Shown here piece by piece: positions 1 through 10,243 of a DNA stretch of 64,000 nt. The notes under the pieces were generated by a model that was given only the letters and a program-made list of their open reading frames with translations, had not been told where the DNA came from and did no database searches. Every line of letters begins with the position of its first letter. Position 1 is the stretch's first letter. The position numbers and the translations under genes are program-made. The stretch is from Hymenopus coronatus. Lineage: Eukaryota > Arthropoda > Insecta > Mantodea > Hymenopodidae. Location of the stretch: positions 39,547,001 to 39,611,000 of the forward strand of contig CM060895.1 of assembly GCA_030762935.1 (NCBI GenBank), in the 5' to 3' direction.

Positions 1-390
1 TTCTTCCTGTGTGTTCCACTCCAATACCTGTTTGGTTATACTCTCGGGTTCCTTTCTCACTGTGTGTCCAACCCATGTCCATTTCCGTTTCTTTATTTCT
101 TTATCAATTGGTATATGATTTGTAATTTCCCATAATGCACTATTGCTGATGTTTTTCGGCCACAAGTTTATTAATAGGTATCTTAATATGTACGAAAGTT
201 TGTAGTTTCTTATTTGTTTCTTGTCTCGTTTTCCATGTTTCACAAGCGTATAGCAGTACAGATAGTGCATTTGATTTAAAGATGGTGAGTTTAGTAGTTC
301 TTTGAATATTTTGGCAATAACTATTATTCTGAGTCGTGAAAAGGCATTGTTTCTTTATTTTGTTAGCTATATGTTGATCTGCTCCTCCAT
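1..390 (-). pseudogene. LINE reverse transcriptase C-terminal fragment
   Basis: Read on the minus strand, this stretch gives the C-terminal part of an endonuclease/reverse-transcriptase ORF2 of a non-LTR retrotransposon. Recognisable blocks in order are GGADQHIANKIKK, SVLLYACETWK, LWPKNISNSALWEIT and KKRKWTWVGHTVRKEPESIT, the last near base 30-90. Together these match the post-RT region found in many insect LINEs (the LLYGCETW ... RKWKWIGHTLRK pattern). A frame change is needed near 181, so the copy is dead. It runs off the window at base 1 and is cut on the other side by the mariner element beginning near 395. The precise clade (RTE/CR1/Jockey) cannot be set by eye. Confidence 0.85.
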
Positions 391-394
391 TTTG

Positions 395-1680
395 AGATTC
401 AATAAGTTCTTAGAAAACCCAATAAATTACACTCGTAGCATCGAAAAAAGTTTGTATTTAGTAACCGTCGTCTCTTACTAGATGACATTTAAAGTTTCAG
501 TTTTATGCATCATGTGGCTTCGTTAGTTGCCGTAAACGATTGAATCAACAATCTTCTGTTTATTTAGAAAAATGGAATAAAACGAGTTTCGTGCGCTGAT
601 TAAACACTTATATTTAAAAGGTTTAACACCGAAAGAGTTAAGAGCCGAGTTGGGTGAAGTTTATGGCACATCTGCTACAGCGTTTGCAACAATTTACAAT
701 TGAATAAATGAATTTAAACTGGCCGAACATCCACAAATGATGAACATCGTTCTGAACGTCCAGTAGAAGTGACTTCTTCCGAAATTATTGACAAAATCCA
801 GGATATGGTTTAGAGTGATCTAGAAATTAAAGCTCGCGAAACAGTAGAGGCCACAGGCAAAAGTCACTATTTTCTCAATTTTGCACAAAAATTAGGTCTG
901 ACAAGATGGGTGCTGCGTTTGCTTTAAATGGAGAATAAACGCCATCGTGAATCGATTCAGAAGCTGGTTTGGCACTTTTCCGACGCAATCCTGGCAAGTT
1001 TCTGCATCGATGCATAACTGTGGATGAAACATGGATAAACTACTTCACTCCAGAGACAAAAGAAGTTGAAAAGTGGGTTTTTAAATGCGAACCGGCTCCG
1101 GAAAATGCAAAGGTGCAGAAATTTACAGACAAGGTGACGGCCTCGGGTTTTTTTTTTGGGGGGGGGGGATACACGCGGAATCATCTACATTGATTATCTG
1201 CAGAAAGGAAGAAGGATAATTGGAGAATATAATGCATTGTTAATGCGCTGTTGAACGGAGAAACCAAGAAAAAGCACCCTCATCTGGAAAAGAAAAAGAT
1301 GTTCTTCCATCAAGACAATACAAGAGTGCACAACTGCGCAGTTTCGAAGAAAGGAATTATAGAACCAAGGTTCGAATTACTACAATATCCACCGTATTCA
1401 CTAGACTTGGCCCCCAGAGACATATTTTTATTTCCAAACTTGAAAAAGTGGCTCGGCGGAAAACGTTCACGTCTAACGAAGAGGTCATATCCCAAACAGA
1501 TGCCTATTTTGAGGGCATTCCGTAATCCACTTTTGGAAGGCTTAAAACAGTTGGAGAAACGCTGAGATAAGTGTATCTAGCTAATAGGAGATCGAAAAAA
1601 AAAAAAAAAAAAAAAAAGAATTTACGAAAAATAATTTGTTTTTCTATCTTTTTCTTGGGACTTATTGAACGCCCCTCGTA
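395..1680 (+). mobile_element. Degenerate mariner element (mariner 1)
   Basis: The right terminal inverted repeat lies at about 1653-1680; its reverse complement starts TACGAGGGGCGTTCAATAAG. The left end near 398-418 keeps the matching part (TTCAATAAGTTCTTAGAAA), with the outermost bases diverged. The length of about 1.29 kb is normal for mariner. It abuts the LINE fragment, so it probably inserted into it. A run of A at 1596-1616 and long T and G runs near 1147-1168 have eroded the copy. Confidence 0.8.
572..1565 (+). pseudogene. mariner transposase pseudogene
   Basis: This encoded a DD34D cut-and-paste transposase acting on the flanking inverted repeats. The N-terminal helix-turn-helix part is visible (FRALIKHLYLKGLTPKE, then IYN-stop-INEFKL). 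The first catalytic Asp lies in TVDETW near 1020. The second is in FFHQDN near 1302-1319 and the third is in LDLAPRD near 1405-1423, with 34 residues between the second and third, as is usual for mariner. It is clearly inactive. There is a TAA at codon 3, a TGA near 700, several frame changes, and a homopolymer expansion (T then G runs, 1147-1168) that breaks the catalytic domain between the first and second Asp. Confidence 0.88.
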
Positions 1681-2152
1681 TGCATTCCAAATGACTGAAG
1701 CGTTCAGTTCTCTCTATTTCATGGCTATCTATATACAACTTATTTGTATTATTTTACTATATGTTTTTTAGCTTATGGTAACGTTTACTTTCATACCAAT
1801 ATCTTGGGCACCAGCTTTTAAATTCTATAGTTTCATTAATTATGTAATATTTAATAATTGCTGGCAATGTCTCAGTTGATTTATTGTCAACTTACTGCTG
1901 TTACAAATAGTGCTGCATAAATTGTGCGCTCACAGTAGCGTCAAACACGTGGCGAGTTGAGGTCATTCTAGTCAGCGACACGTGCAGTCTCTGGCGAACG
2001 CAGCGAAAGGCAGCGTATGGTGAACTAGGGAGGTATACACGACAATCTTCACATTCCACAAAGAAACAAGTCATGCGGCGTTAAGTCGGGTGATCACCCT
2101 GGACACAAATCTTGCTCTCCTATTCTCTTGTCCCTGAAGAAATGAAATGAAA
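1681..2152. other. Unassigned intergenic DNA
   Basis: There is no persuasive ORF or repeat match within the window. The part from about 1940 to 2120 is less AT-rich than its surroundings and may be an old transposon remnant, but I could not identify it. Confidence 0.4.
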
Positions 2153-2434
2153 TGACGTTTTATTTATGGACGTTCTTTAACTGCTATGGTTCTCAGCGTT
2201 CCATTCTATATTGGGCGTGAAAGACCGCTTAATTTTCCTTAGAGGCCGCTCTTTTAGGCTTGAGATTCTTTTACGTAAATCTACGACACGGGACCCACTG
2301 CCTTACTTCCCTTCCGAAGGAAGCCATGCTAAGGATTTTTACGCCCGAAAAAAGCCATCGTCCTCCGCCGGCTTTGAACCCGCGACCTTGGGCATATGAA
2401 GTTAGCATGGTAACCATTACACCACGGAGGGCGA
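2153..2434 (-). mobile_element. SINE-1 copy, tRNA-headed, antisense
   Basis: The element reads on the minus strand. Its head carries a tRNA-like A box (GTGGTGTAATGGTTACC near 2407-2430) and a B box equivalent to GGTTCAAAGCC near 2370. The body contains CTTCCGAAGGAAG and a tail ending in AAAACGTCATTTC. The same sequence recurs at 46396-46655 (sense, best copy), 43678-44125, 27862-28031 and 57410-57662. It is a Pol III-type, non-autonomous retroelement of about 260-280 bp and codes for nothing. Confidence 0.85.
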
Positions 2435-2595
2435 CTTCCCTGCAGAAGTTCTCTTACACAGACCTGCACAACTTTATTATCGCTTAAAATTTTTACCGCT
2501 CTACCAAGGACCAAATCAATTCGGACATCAATCTACTACAGTCAAACTTAATAATTTTGTTAGTCACTCTACTACACTATGCAGTAGGTAAAAAT

Positions 2596-3024
2596 TAGTG
2601 CCGTAGAATTCCGCTAATTCGAGCCTGAGTATTTTAAGCTACGTATACTACTAGCTAGTCTTAAGAAATTTTACGTAAAAACAGAGTAAAATCCCGCTTT
2701 TATACGTTGACCGCAAGTTGATTTTACGCATTTCCAAATGCGTTACGTTCTGAACTTTCCTTCAATTTTCCATGTACAATACAAATACAACTGTCCCAAT
2801 TAGAGTTTTCGTTCATAACAAACAGATATAACCTTGACCTCAGACTGCTAATGCGTTTTAAAGGTACCTTTAGATTTGGAGGAGGGGGCTTGCTCTTTCT
2901 TTGTCGGCCCTTCTCTCATCGGCACCGCGAGTGAATCAATTGTACAGTGCATAGCATTATTTCAGAAAAAATACTGTAATCCCTACTCAAGGACAGTAAT
3001 CATTAAAACACGTTTAAGTAAAAA
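2596..3024 (+). mobile_element. pogo/Tigger-like element, left part
   Basis: This begins with a terminal repeat reading GTAGAATTCCGCTAATTCGA at about 2598-2617. Its partner is the inverted terminus at about 4945-4977, reading CTCGAATTACCAGGACTGTA. The segment 2801-2856 (TTTTCGTTCAT, then CCTCAGACTGCTAATGC) recurs at 6793-6850 in a related copy. The CAGTAGAA-TAATTCGA type of end is known from pogo/Tigger-like Tc1/mariner-superfamily elements. No transposase is visible. The element is interrupted by two Rep1 copies (3025-4839) and resumes at 4840. Confidence 0.55.
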
Positions 3025-3839
3025 TCTGATGTGTTCCATTCACATGACTTTCTATACATCTCTGCAACAAATTATTGTTAAAAAGCTTAAGCTTCTATTT
3101 ACTTCATGCTAATCGACAAAAAAATTAGCAGAAATAATCTTATTACTTACTTCCTTGTAAGTAGAACTGAAATAAGGGTGTACCATAGGTTTAAGTGATA
3201 GTCAAAAGCTGGTTGCTATGTGAATGAAGTTCCTTTGTTTGTATGGACAGGAGTTGATAATTCCTGTATGAGTTTTTCAAAGCTGAAACCAAAAACAAGG
3301 AATACCTCAAAAACGACCAGCTCCAAGAGAAAAATATATATGAACATAAACTGTGTGTTTTAATGTGCTCTACATTTTTTGTGTAGTAAGTTTTTGTCCA
3401 TTTCTTACGGTTTAGCAGTTATGCAAAATTCCGTAAAATTCACTCAGAATAGTCTTTAGAGGCTATTCCCAGAAAATTCAAAATATTCATTTTATTTGTC
3501 ATGTAAATATCTTTAATATACGATATTTTAATCAAAATCGTTAGAGCCATTTTTAAGAAAATCCAAATGTTCAAAAAAAAGTTCCATGTAAAGGGTAGTT
3601 TGGGTTGGGGGGATTTTTCTCAAAATCTTCGTGTCGCATCCCTGGAAGATACTAAACTTAAATGCCAAGTTTGGTATTTTAGCGACTTTTCGTTTTTGAG
3701 TTACCGTGTTCACAGACAATACTTTTTCTGGATACAGGGGACCCTAAAACATATATTTCCGGTAAAATCCCGTTATGAAATTTTTGGTGGAGTGCAATAC
3801 CTTCTCTATACACTATGTACATAATACTGTAGAGAAAGT
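3025..3839 (+). mobile_element. Rep1 copy (sense)
   Basis: Left end TCTGATGTGTTCCATTCACA at 3025; right end TAGAGAAAGT at 3830-3839. The copy lacks the microsatellite: the sequence jumps from the GTTCACAGAC motif to the GGATACAGGGGACC block at 3712-3740. Flanked by A runs on both sides. Short ORFs across it are not conserved between copies. Confidence 0.9.
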
Positions 3840-3950
3840 AAAAATACACATTGTATAGCAGTAATACACTGGCCATTATTGTAAATGGTGTGTACCTATA
3901 CATACTGTACTGCGAGCCCACCATATAACACAAGTATGTACTAAATTGTT

Positions 3951-4839
3951 ACTTTCTCTATACCTATTGTGTATATAGTGTATAGAGATGGTATTGTATT
4001 GCACCCAAAATTTTGATACCCGGCTTTCAACGGAAATACGTGTTTTGAGAATCCCTGAATCCAAAAAAAAGCATTTATAGAAAAGTGTCCGTGTGTGTCC
4101 GTCTGTGTGTGCGTGCGTGTCTGTCTGTCTGTCTGTCTGTCTGTATGTATGTGGGCAGCATAGTTCAAAAACGAAAAGTCCGTTAAAAACCAAACTTGGT
4201 ATTTAGGTTCAGTATCTTCCAAGGATGCGATTCGAAGATTTTTAAAAATCTTCGCACACCCAACTACCCTTTACATGGAACTTTTTTCGAAAATTTAGAT
4301 TTTCTCAAAAACGGCTAACGATTTTGATTAAAATATCATATATTAAAGATATTTACCTGACAAATAAAATGTATATCTTGAATTTTCTGGGAATAGCCTC
4401 TGATGACTACTTTACCCTGGATGAATTTTACGGAATTTTGCATAGCTTATAAACCATACGAGAAAGACAAAAACCTACCACACAAAAAAAATGTAGAGCA
4501 CATTAAAACGCATAATTTATGTTATACACATTATTTTCTTGGAGTGGGTCGTTTTTTAGATATTCCTTGTTTTTTGTCTCAGCTTTAAAAAACTTATTTT
4601 CTCCTCATTCCTCATTCAGGAATTTATCAACTCCTGTCCATACAAACAAAGGAACTTCAGTCACATGGCAATCACCTTTTGACTATCACTTTAACCTTGG
4701 TACTCCCTTATTTCACTTCTTCTTACAAGGAAGGAAGTAATAAGACTATTTCTGCTAATTTTTTTCTCGATTACATGAGCTTGTTAACAATAATTGATGC
4801 AGAGATGTAGAGGAAGTCATGTGAATGGAACACATCAGA
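3951..4839 (-). mobile_element. Rep1 copy (antisense)
   Basis: Full length. The right terminus ACTTTCTCTA at 3951 and the left terminus CATCAGA at 4839 are shown on the plus strand. The microsatellite position (4085-4150) is occupied by GT-rich sequence and a (GTCT)n run instead of (CA)n. It forms a tail-to-tail pair with the copy ending at 3839, with a 111-bp spacer between them. Confidence 0.92.
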
Positions 4840-4977
4840 TTGTTTTTTAATTATGTTGTGCTCATTAAACATGTATTCATGATTTACCCATTGATTTTGT
4901 GATATTTTCGTATAATCCGAGGTTTTTAGTACTCTGAGGTAGCCTGAGCCCCAGTTAGCTCGAATTACCAGGACTGT
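4840..4977 (+). mobile_element. pogo/Tigger-like element, right part
   Basis: Continuation of the element starting at 2596. The motifs ATGTATTCATGATTTA, TAATCCGAGG and GTAGCCTGAGCCCC match 6970-7045 of the second copy. It ends in the inverted terminus near 4945-4977. Confidence 0.55.
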
Positions 4978-5100
4978 ACAATATTCATGTCAACATTTTT
5001 TGGCGTTTTAATTAAAATCATATTCAAAATTGTTTACTTATTGTCACATCCTGGATGCGGGTACAGGATGCGGTAACATTATAAAGAATTAATGTTTCAT

Positions 5101-5110
5101 ATGTTGGCGA
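5101..5110. repeat. Target-site duplication of SINE-2, left
   Basis: ATGTTGGCGA, repeated exactly at 5430-5439 on the other side of SINE-2. Confidence 0.75.
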
Positions 5111-5429
5111 CATGGTCGTCTTCTTAGCACTGTGGTAGCGTTGCTGCTTGTCAAGCGAGAGATCTGGGTTCGATTCCCAGTACCGGCGTGGGGATTTTTC
5201 CCCAGCTGGGAGACTTGGACCGGGGTGCACTCAGCCTCATGAGGTCCCTGGGTGGCCAATTGAGGAGCTACTTGATGGAGAAGTAGCGGCTCCAGGTCGT
5301 GAAGACCGCATTAACTGGCCGTGGGGGTCGAAGTGCTAACCACGTCTCACCCCCCAATACTGCACCCATCCATGACGTCTGTAATGAACCGAGATCGGGG
5401 ACACAGCGGCCGGGCTCTTAGTGAGTCAC
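5111..5429 (+). mobile_element. SINE-2, full length, tRNA-headed
   Basis: The head has a tRNA-like region with a B box GGTTCGATTCCC at 5167-5178. The body is G+C-rich (GGGGATTTTTCCCCAGCTGG, CCACGTCTCACCCCCC, ATGACGTCTGTAATG). It is bounded by a 10-bp direct repeat. The 3' half recurs at 57957-58103. It is non-coding; the short ORF crossing it only reflects the G+C-rich body. Confidence 0.85.
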
Positions 5430-5439
5430 ATGTTGGCGA
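5430..5439. repeat. Target-site duplication of SINE-2, right
   Basis: Second copy of ATGTTGGCGA. The flanking bases also agree approximately (CATATGTT versus CACATGTT). Confidence 0.75.
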
Positions 5440-5939
5440 TATTGCCAACTTTGCTGATTATAAAAACAGCCTGTAGAGCAGTTTTTTTCTTTCTCTTTTG
5501 TACTGTTCATTTAGTATGGGATAGTTGAAACAAGGAGCGCTGGCTCCACACCAAGATGGTGCCACGTATTATGTGGATTCTGAAAAAGGTAAAATTAATA
5601 AGAGTTTCTATTAAGAAGGTTTGTCTTTAGATTAGTTAACTCATCCATGTCACTTTGCTGTATTATGTAGGCTATTTTCTTTGTGTTATTAGATGGAACA
5701 GAGCTGCGTCCCCATGTGCACGCCTATTTGTAGTGAAAAGTACATTTTGCCTGACTATTCCCTCTCATAGCCAAGCGAGTTTCTTGATTTTAATAACAGA
5801 AGGCGTGACAATATATATGGTTGCAACAGTTCACAATAAAACATTTAAATAGAAATGTTACTACAAATTGTGCTGAGAGAGTTCAATAATAAATAAAGTT
5901 GTGCTGAGAATGTGACACACGTTTAGTATCACGTTGTTT
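5440..5939. other. Unassigned intergenic DNA
   Basis: No recognisable coding or repeat structure, apart from the AT-rich end near 5860-5930. Confidence 0.4.
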
Positions 5940-5944
5940 AACTG

Positions 5945-6160
5945 GTAGGTCACATCGGGCGGTGAAAAAATCGGTGGAACAATGCTTTGATCAGCCCGGG
6001 GTCAATTGAACTCATAGTTGCTCGACATTCTTCTTCTCAGGAAAAGGGAAAATCCCCGCAAAAAACTCTTATCCAGGAAAACTCATCCCAAACAGGATTC
6101 GAACTCGGGGCCTCTTAAATGTGAGACAGACACGCTACTTCCACACAACAGAGGCGGGTT
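5945..6160 (-). mobile_element. SINE-3 copy, antisense
   Basis: Minus-strand tRNA-like head ends near 6160, with a B box (GAGTTCGAATCCT read on minus) near 6090-6102. The body includes the family motif TCGACATTCTTCTTCTCAGG (6027-6046) and ends in the CATCGGGCGGTGAAAAAATC region. Other copies are at 11206, 11853, 36690/37094, 37894, 42989 and 53886. Confidence 0.85.
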
Positions 6161-6585
6161 ATTTTGACTATCTGATCAATGTTTGAAGTGGTCGTTCATA
6201 AATAGCTTCTAAATTGATATAGTTACATAAGAATACCTGGTAAGCAGCATCCAACAAACTTTTCAATTTATCCTGACACAATAGAATAAATAAAGTACTC
6301 TTCCTATGTTAAATTCGAATAACTTAACAGTCCCCTGTCTTAAGTAATTTCAACCAGATAGATGAGCCAAAATTAAAATAAATAGCATCGCGGGCTGCAG
6401 GTGGAATGTTGAGCAGGGCGTCTTACAACATGGCTGAAGTGTGGCGGAGCCCCATCCTGCTGAAAGCACATACTAGGCTTTAAGATAGCAAGAGGCACAT
6501 TCTTCATGAGCATGTAGCTCCTAACCTATGCATCAGTCAACATTAGTTGCCTATATTGGTTGCTTGGAGCCAAGGTTATTTCTGT
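6161..6585. other. Unassigned intergenic DNA
   Basis: No feature that I can support. The part near 6390-6560 is less AT-rich, without a credible ORF. Confidence 0.35.
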
Positions 6586-7059
6586 GTATTATGAACGAAA
6601 ACCCTATGTGGGGCAGTTTTATCTGTAATGTATATGGAAAATTGGAAGGACAATTAAAATGGAACAAATTCGGAAGAGGGTAAAAGTACAGGTGGACAAC
6701 GTATAAAATCGGAATTTTAACCTTGTTTAATGTAAAATTTTAATTTTCTTAAGAACACTGAAGTACACGGAACCTGGATTTTCATGTGCAATTCACTTAG
6801 GATTTTCGTTCATTATACACAGAGATAATCTTGGCCTCAGACTACCAATGCATTTCTACACTGTTATAGATAGCATGCAGCTAGACATGATGTATTGTAG
6901 TAAGCACTCCAAATAGTACAATAGGTACTATATTTTAAAATTTATTTTAACTATTAATGTGCTGATTAAAAATGTATTCAGATTTAGTGATATTCATGTA
7001 TAATCCGACTGTTTTGAAGTAGCCTGAGCCCCGTTTAGCTCGAATTACTTGGATTCTAC
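6586..7059. mobile_element. pogo/Tigger-like remnant with inverted internal segment
   Basis: The right terminus reads, on the minus strand, CAGTAGAATCCAAGTAATTC, at 7040-7059. Sequence 6790-7059 is collinear with the element at 2596-4977. Sequence 6586-6715 is an inverted piece of the same family: TATTATGAACGAAAAC at 6590 is the inverse of GTTTTCGTTCATAA-type sequence, and GACAACGTATAAAATCGG at 6695 is the inverse of 2693-2712. No transposase is present. It ends just before mariner 2. Confidence 0.5.
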
Positions 7060-7072
7060 TGTGTGTGTATAT

Positions 7073-8408
7073 ATACGAGTTACGTCCAGAAAGTAAGTTC
7101 CGTTTGGTAATAACATTAAATTGTGTACAGATACAGAATAATTATTTATTGCACAAAATTCTACAACTCTTAAACTACTTTTCCATATAACTGCCGAAAT
7201 TTTGCAGGCATTTGTAATAGCGTGGCACAAGTTTTTATATACCTTCTTCATAGAAGCTTGCCGCCTGTGTCTTCAAAAAGTTGGAAACATTTTCTTTCAG
7301 CTCTTCGTCATTGTTGAAGTGTTGACCGCCAAGGAAAGATTTGAGATGTAAGAACAGATGAAAGTCGCTAGGAGCGAGGTCAGGGCTGTACGGAGAATGG
7401 TTAAACACGTCCCAGCCAAATCCCTGTAGGAGGTTTTTCGTCACATTTGCAGTGTGCGGTCGTGCGTTGTCGTGAAGAAAAACAACACCTTTTGACAGCA
7501 ATCCTCGGCGCTTATTCTGTATTGCGCGGCGCAATTTCCTAAGTGTCTCGCAATAAACATCTGCTTTGATTGTTTGACCACGCGGTAAGAAATCAATGAG
7601 TAAGATGCCTTTCCAGTCCCAGAACACTGTGCACATCATTTTTCGAGGTGTCAAGATTTTTTTCAGCTTAACCTTTGCTGGGGATGAAGTGTGCCTCCAT
7701 TCCATTGATTGCCGCTTACTTTCAGAGGTGTCGTAAGAAACCCAAGTCTCATCTCCTGTGACTATCTGTTTCAGAAATTCTTCGCCGTCTTCATCATAAC
7801 GGGTTAAAAACTGAAGTGCACTACCCATCCGTTTTGTTTGGTGTTGCTCAGTAAGAATCTTTGGTACCCAACGTGAACAAAGTTTACGAAATTTCAGTTT
7901 TTCGGTAACAATTTCATGAATTAGTGATCGTGAGCTTTGGGGAAATTCCATAGCGAGAGCACTAATTGTAAACTTGCGGTTTTCCTGGATCTTGTCATCA
8001 ATCGCGTGAACCAGTTCTTCTGTAACCAAAGATGGACGCCCACTTCGTTCTTCATCGTGCACTTCACTACGTCCTTCATTGAATTGTCGGACCCATCTTC
8101 TCACCATTGAATCACTCATCGCATTTTGTCCAAACTTCGCAAATTTGCTGATAAATTTCAATTGGTTTCATTTTCTTAGCATTCAGAAAACGAATCACAG
8201 ATCTGAATTCACAAGCGGTGGGATTTTCAATCAACACCGACATTGTAAACAAGCACAACAAAGCGTATGTGGCTGACAGCGATCCCAAAATAGCGCACGT
8301 TTCTTCTCCTTGATATAGAGCGCTACCGCGCATGTGCGGAACTGCGATCGCAGCGCTGCAGCGAAGATAAATTGAAACGGAACTTACTTTCTGGACGTAC
8401 CTCCGATA
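7073..8408 (-). mobile_element. Nearly intact mariner element (mariner 2)
   Basis: Terminal inverted repeats are 25 of 25 identical over the core: 7081-7105 (TACGTCCAGAAAGTAAGTTC...) against the reverse complement of 8375-8399. The outer 7-9 bases differ slightly. Both ends lie in TATATA sequence, consistent with the TA target used by this superfamily. Length is about 1.34 kb. Much younger than mariner 1 judging by its long open frame and matching ends. Confidence 0.92.
7175..8243 (-). pseudogene. mariner transposase, one frameshift and one late stop
   Basis: This is a mariner-family transposase of about 355 codons, starting at the ATG at 8241-8243 (MSVLIENPTACEFRS). The N-terminal DNA-binding region includes VIRFLNAKKMKPIEIYQQIC and VRRWVRQFNEGR. 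The catalytic Asp residues are in VTGDETW, FLHDNARPH and SPDLAPSDFHLF; the last two are 34 residues apart (DD34D). The linker has the family's WVPKILTEQHQ region. Two lesions are visible. A frame change lies near 8130-8140, after the QQICEV segment. A TAA at 7235-7237 comes about 20 codons before the natural stop at 7175. A 308-codon frame otherwise stays open. Without repair it should not make active full-length enzyme. Confidence 0.93.
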
Positions 8409-8410
8409 TA

Positions 8411-8784
8411 TCTTCTATGCGAGACGTATCGTTCCTCAAAATATATTTTGCAGGGCTATTGAACTCTTCCTGGGCATCTCTATAGGATTAAAGGCTGAGG
8501 TCCAATAATGGGATATTCAATGACAACATGCGATTTCTTACCTTAAGCATTAGAAGGCATTTCTGTAAATGTTGGAAAAGTAGCAGCGTCCTTGAGTTGC
8601 ATCTTTCTTAAGCCGCGTAGCCGTGAAGCTGTGAACAAATGAAAAATCATTGTTTTAAAAGTGCTGTGGTAATTTTATAAAATAATGAAGTGGATATTTT
8701 AAAACATTAATCAGTTCAACAACAAAAACAAATGTAGTACGACAAAAATTGTAATACAAATTATAAAATAATAAGTATTTCATA
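8411..8784. other. Unassigned AT-rich DNA
   Basis: No supported feature between mariner 2 and the next SINE. Confidence 0.4.
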
Positions 8785-9065
8785 CTGCCTCTGTGGTCGA
8801 GCGGTAAGCGAGCCGACTTCTAACTCAGAGGTCCAGGGTTTTATTTCCGGCTGGGGCGGGAAATTTTTCTTTAACCAGAATTATTCCCTATCTGCCATAG
8901 AGTCTGGAAGTATGAATGTGAGAGTAAATGAGTGTGTGTTTAATGATATAAAATAATTAACTTAATGTTCTAAACCTACCGTAATATGAGTTATTTCACA
9001 AGTCAAAGCCCCCGATATGGCCATTGAAGTTAAAGGGGGTTATACAAATGAAATAAAAAAAAGTA
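8785..9065 (+). mobile_element. SINE-5 copy, sense
   Basis: Head CTGCCTCTGTGGTCGAGCGG resembles a Leu/Ser-type tRNA A box region. The B box is degenerate (CCAGGGTTTTATTTCCGG). The body contains the family motifs TATTCCCTATCTGCCATAGA, GTCTGGAAGTATGAATGTGA and CCCCCGATATGGCCATTGAA, followed by an A-rich tail at 9050-9062. Other copies are at 14860, 20484, 24400 and 38845. Confidence 0.85.
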
Positions 9066-9218
9066 CCTCACTACCTAGCGGGTTGCCTCAGGCAGTAATG
9101 TCTGTGGACCGAATTCTGGTGAGCTGACCAACCTAACTAGGAATGTTTCTGGTTATCTTAAGTCGCCAGGGTAACTACTGATTGAATATGTAATACTACG
9201 ACCCAACAATGGTAAAAA

Positions 9219-9945
9219 TCAGATGTGTCCATTCAAAAGACTTTCTCTAGAGCTGTGTTACAAATTATTGTTGAATTTATTCTTCATGCTGTTCTAGATA
9301 AACAATAGCAGAAATGGTCTTATTAGTTGGTGTCTTGTAAGTATAAGGGAAATAAGGTAGTGCACTAGACTAAAGTGATAGTCAAAACTTTTAAAAGCTT
9401 GTTGCCGTGTGATTGAAATACATTCCTTTGCACGACTAGGAGTTGATAAATACCCGTATGACAAAAGTTTAAGTATTTTGAAACCGAAACTAACTATAAT
9501 AAATCTCTCTGAAATTGTCAATCTAGAAAAGAATTGTATACGACATAAATATATATTTTAACGAGATCTACACTTTTATGCAGTAAATTTTTGTCTAACT
9601 CTTACGATTTACCAGTTATGCAAAACTCAGCAAAATTCACCTAGAATGAAGAGCTCTTAAAGTTAGTCCCATAAAATTCAAAATATACATTTTGTCATAT
9701 GAATATCTTTAATATATTAGTATTTTAATCAAAATCGTTAGAGTCATTTTTGAGAACATTAAAATCTTTGACAATTTTTCCATGTAAAACGCTGCTCGAG
9801 GTGGGGATTTTCTCCAGCAGCGAGGTGGGGATTTTCTCCAAAAGCGTCGAGTAGCCATTTCAGGAGACACTAAACTTAAACACCAAGTTTGGTATTTTAC
9901 CGACTGTTCGTTTATGAGTTGTGCCCATGTACTATGTAGAGAAAG
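9219..9945 (+). mobile_element. Rep1 copy (sense, internal deletion)
   Basis: Left end TCAGATGTGTCCATTCA; right end GTAGAGAAAGC. It lacks the whole microsatellite and GGTGGAGTGC block, joining GAGTTGTGCCCATG directly to the 3' stem-loop. It has a local duplication of GAGGTGGGGATTTTCTCCA at 9798-9840. It belongs to the older, more divergent group. Confidence 0.85.
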
Positions 9946-10243
9946 CAAAAATCAAAACACATGTTATTAGCGAATGCGCAGCCATCTATCCACAAATAAT
10001 GAAAGCAGGTAGAATGAACGGCACTCTAATGCCTCAACTCGAGTTGCAGGTTCTGTAAAAGGTGCAGAAGCAGAGGTACAGTTGTCTACCACTAAGGCCT
10101 TTGTGGACACAAGACGCAAGATGGTATGGTACAATGTTGAGACCTAGAAGGCTAACTGTGCATCACATACGACCTATGAGGTATCTCCTGAGAGATTCGT
10201 CGCGATATGATCACGTACTTAAAGTGATATAAAATGTAAAAAA
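9946..10243. other. Unassigned intergenic DNA
   Basis: No supported feature. Confidence 0.4.

Noticed and set aside
3025..4839. Rep1 as a simple terminal-inverted-repeat (cut-and-paste) transposon
   Set aside because: ACTTTCTCTA is terminal at the 3' end but about 23 bases inside the 5' end, flanks are only homopolymers, and head-to-tail arrays occur.
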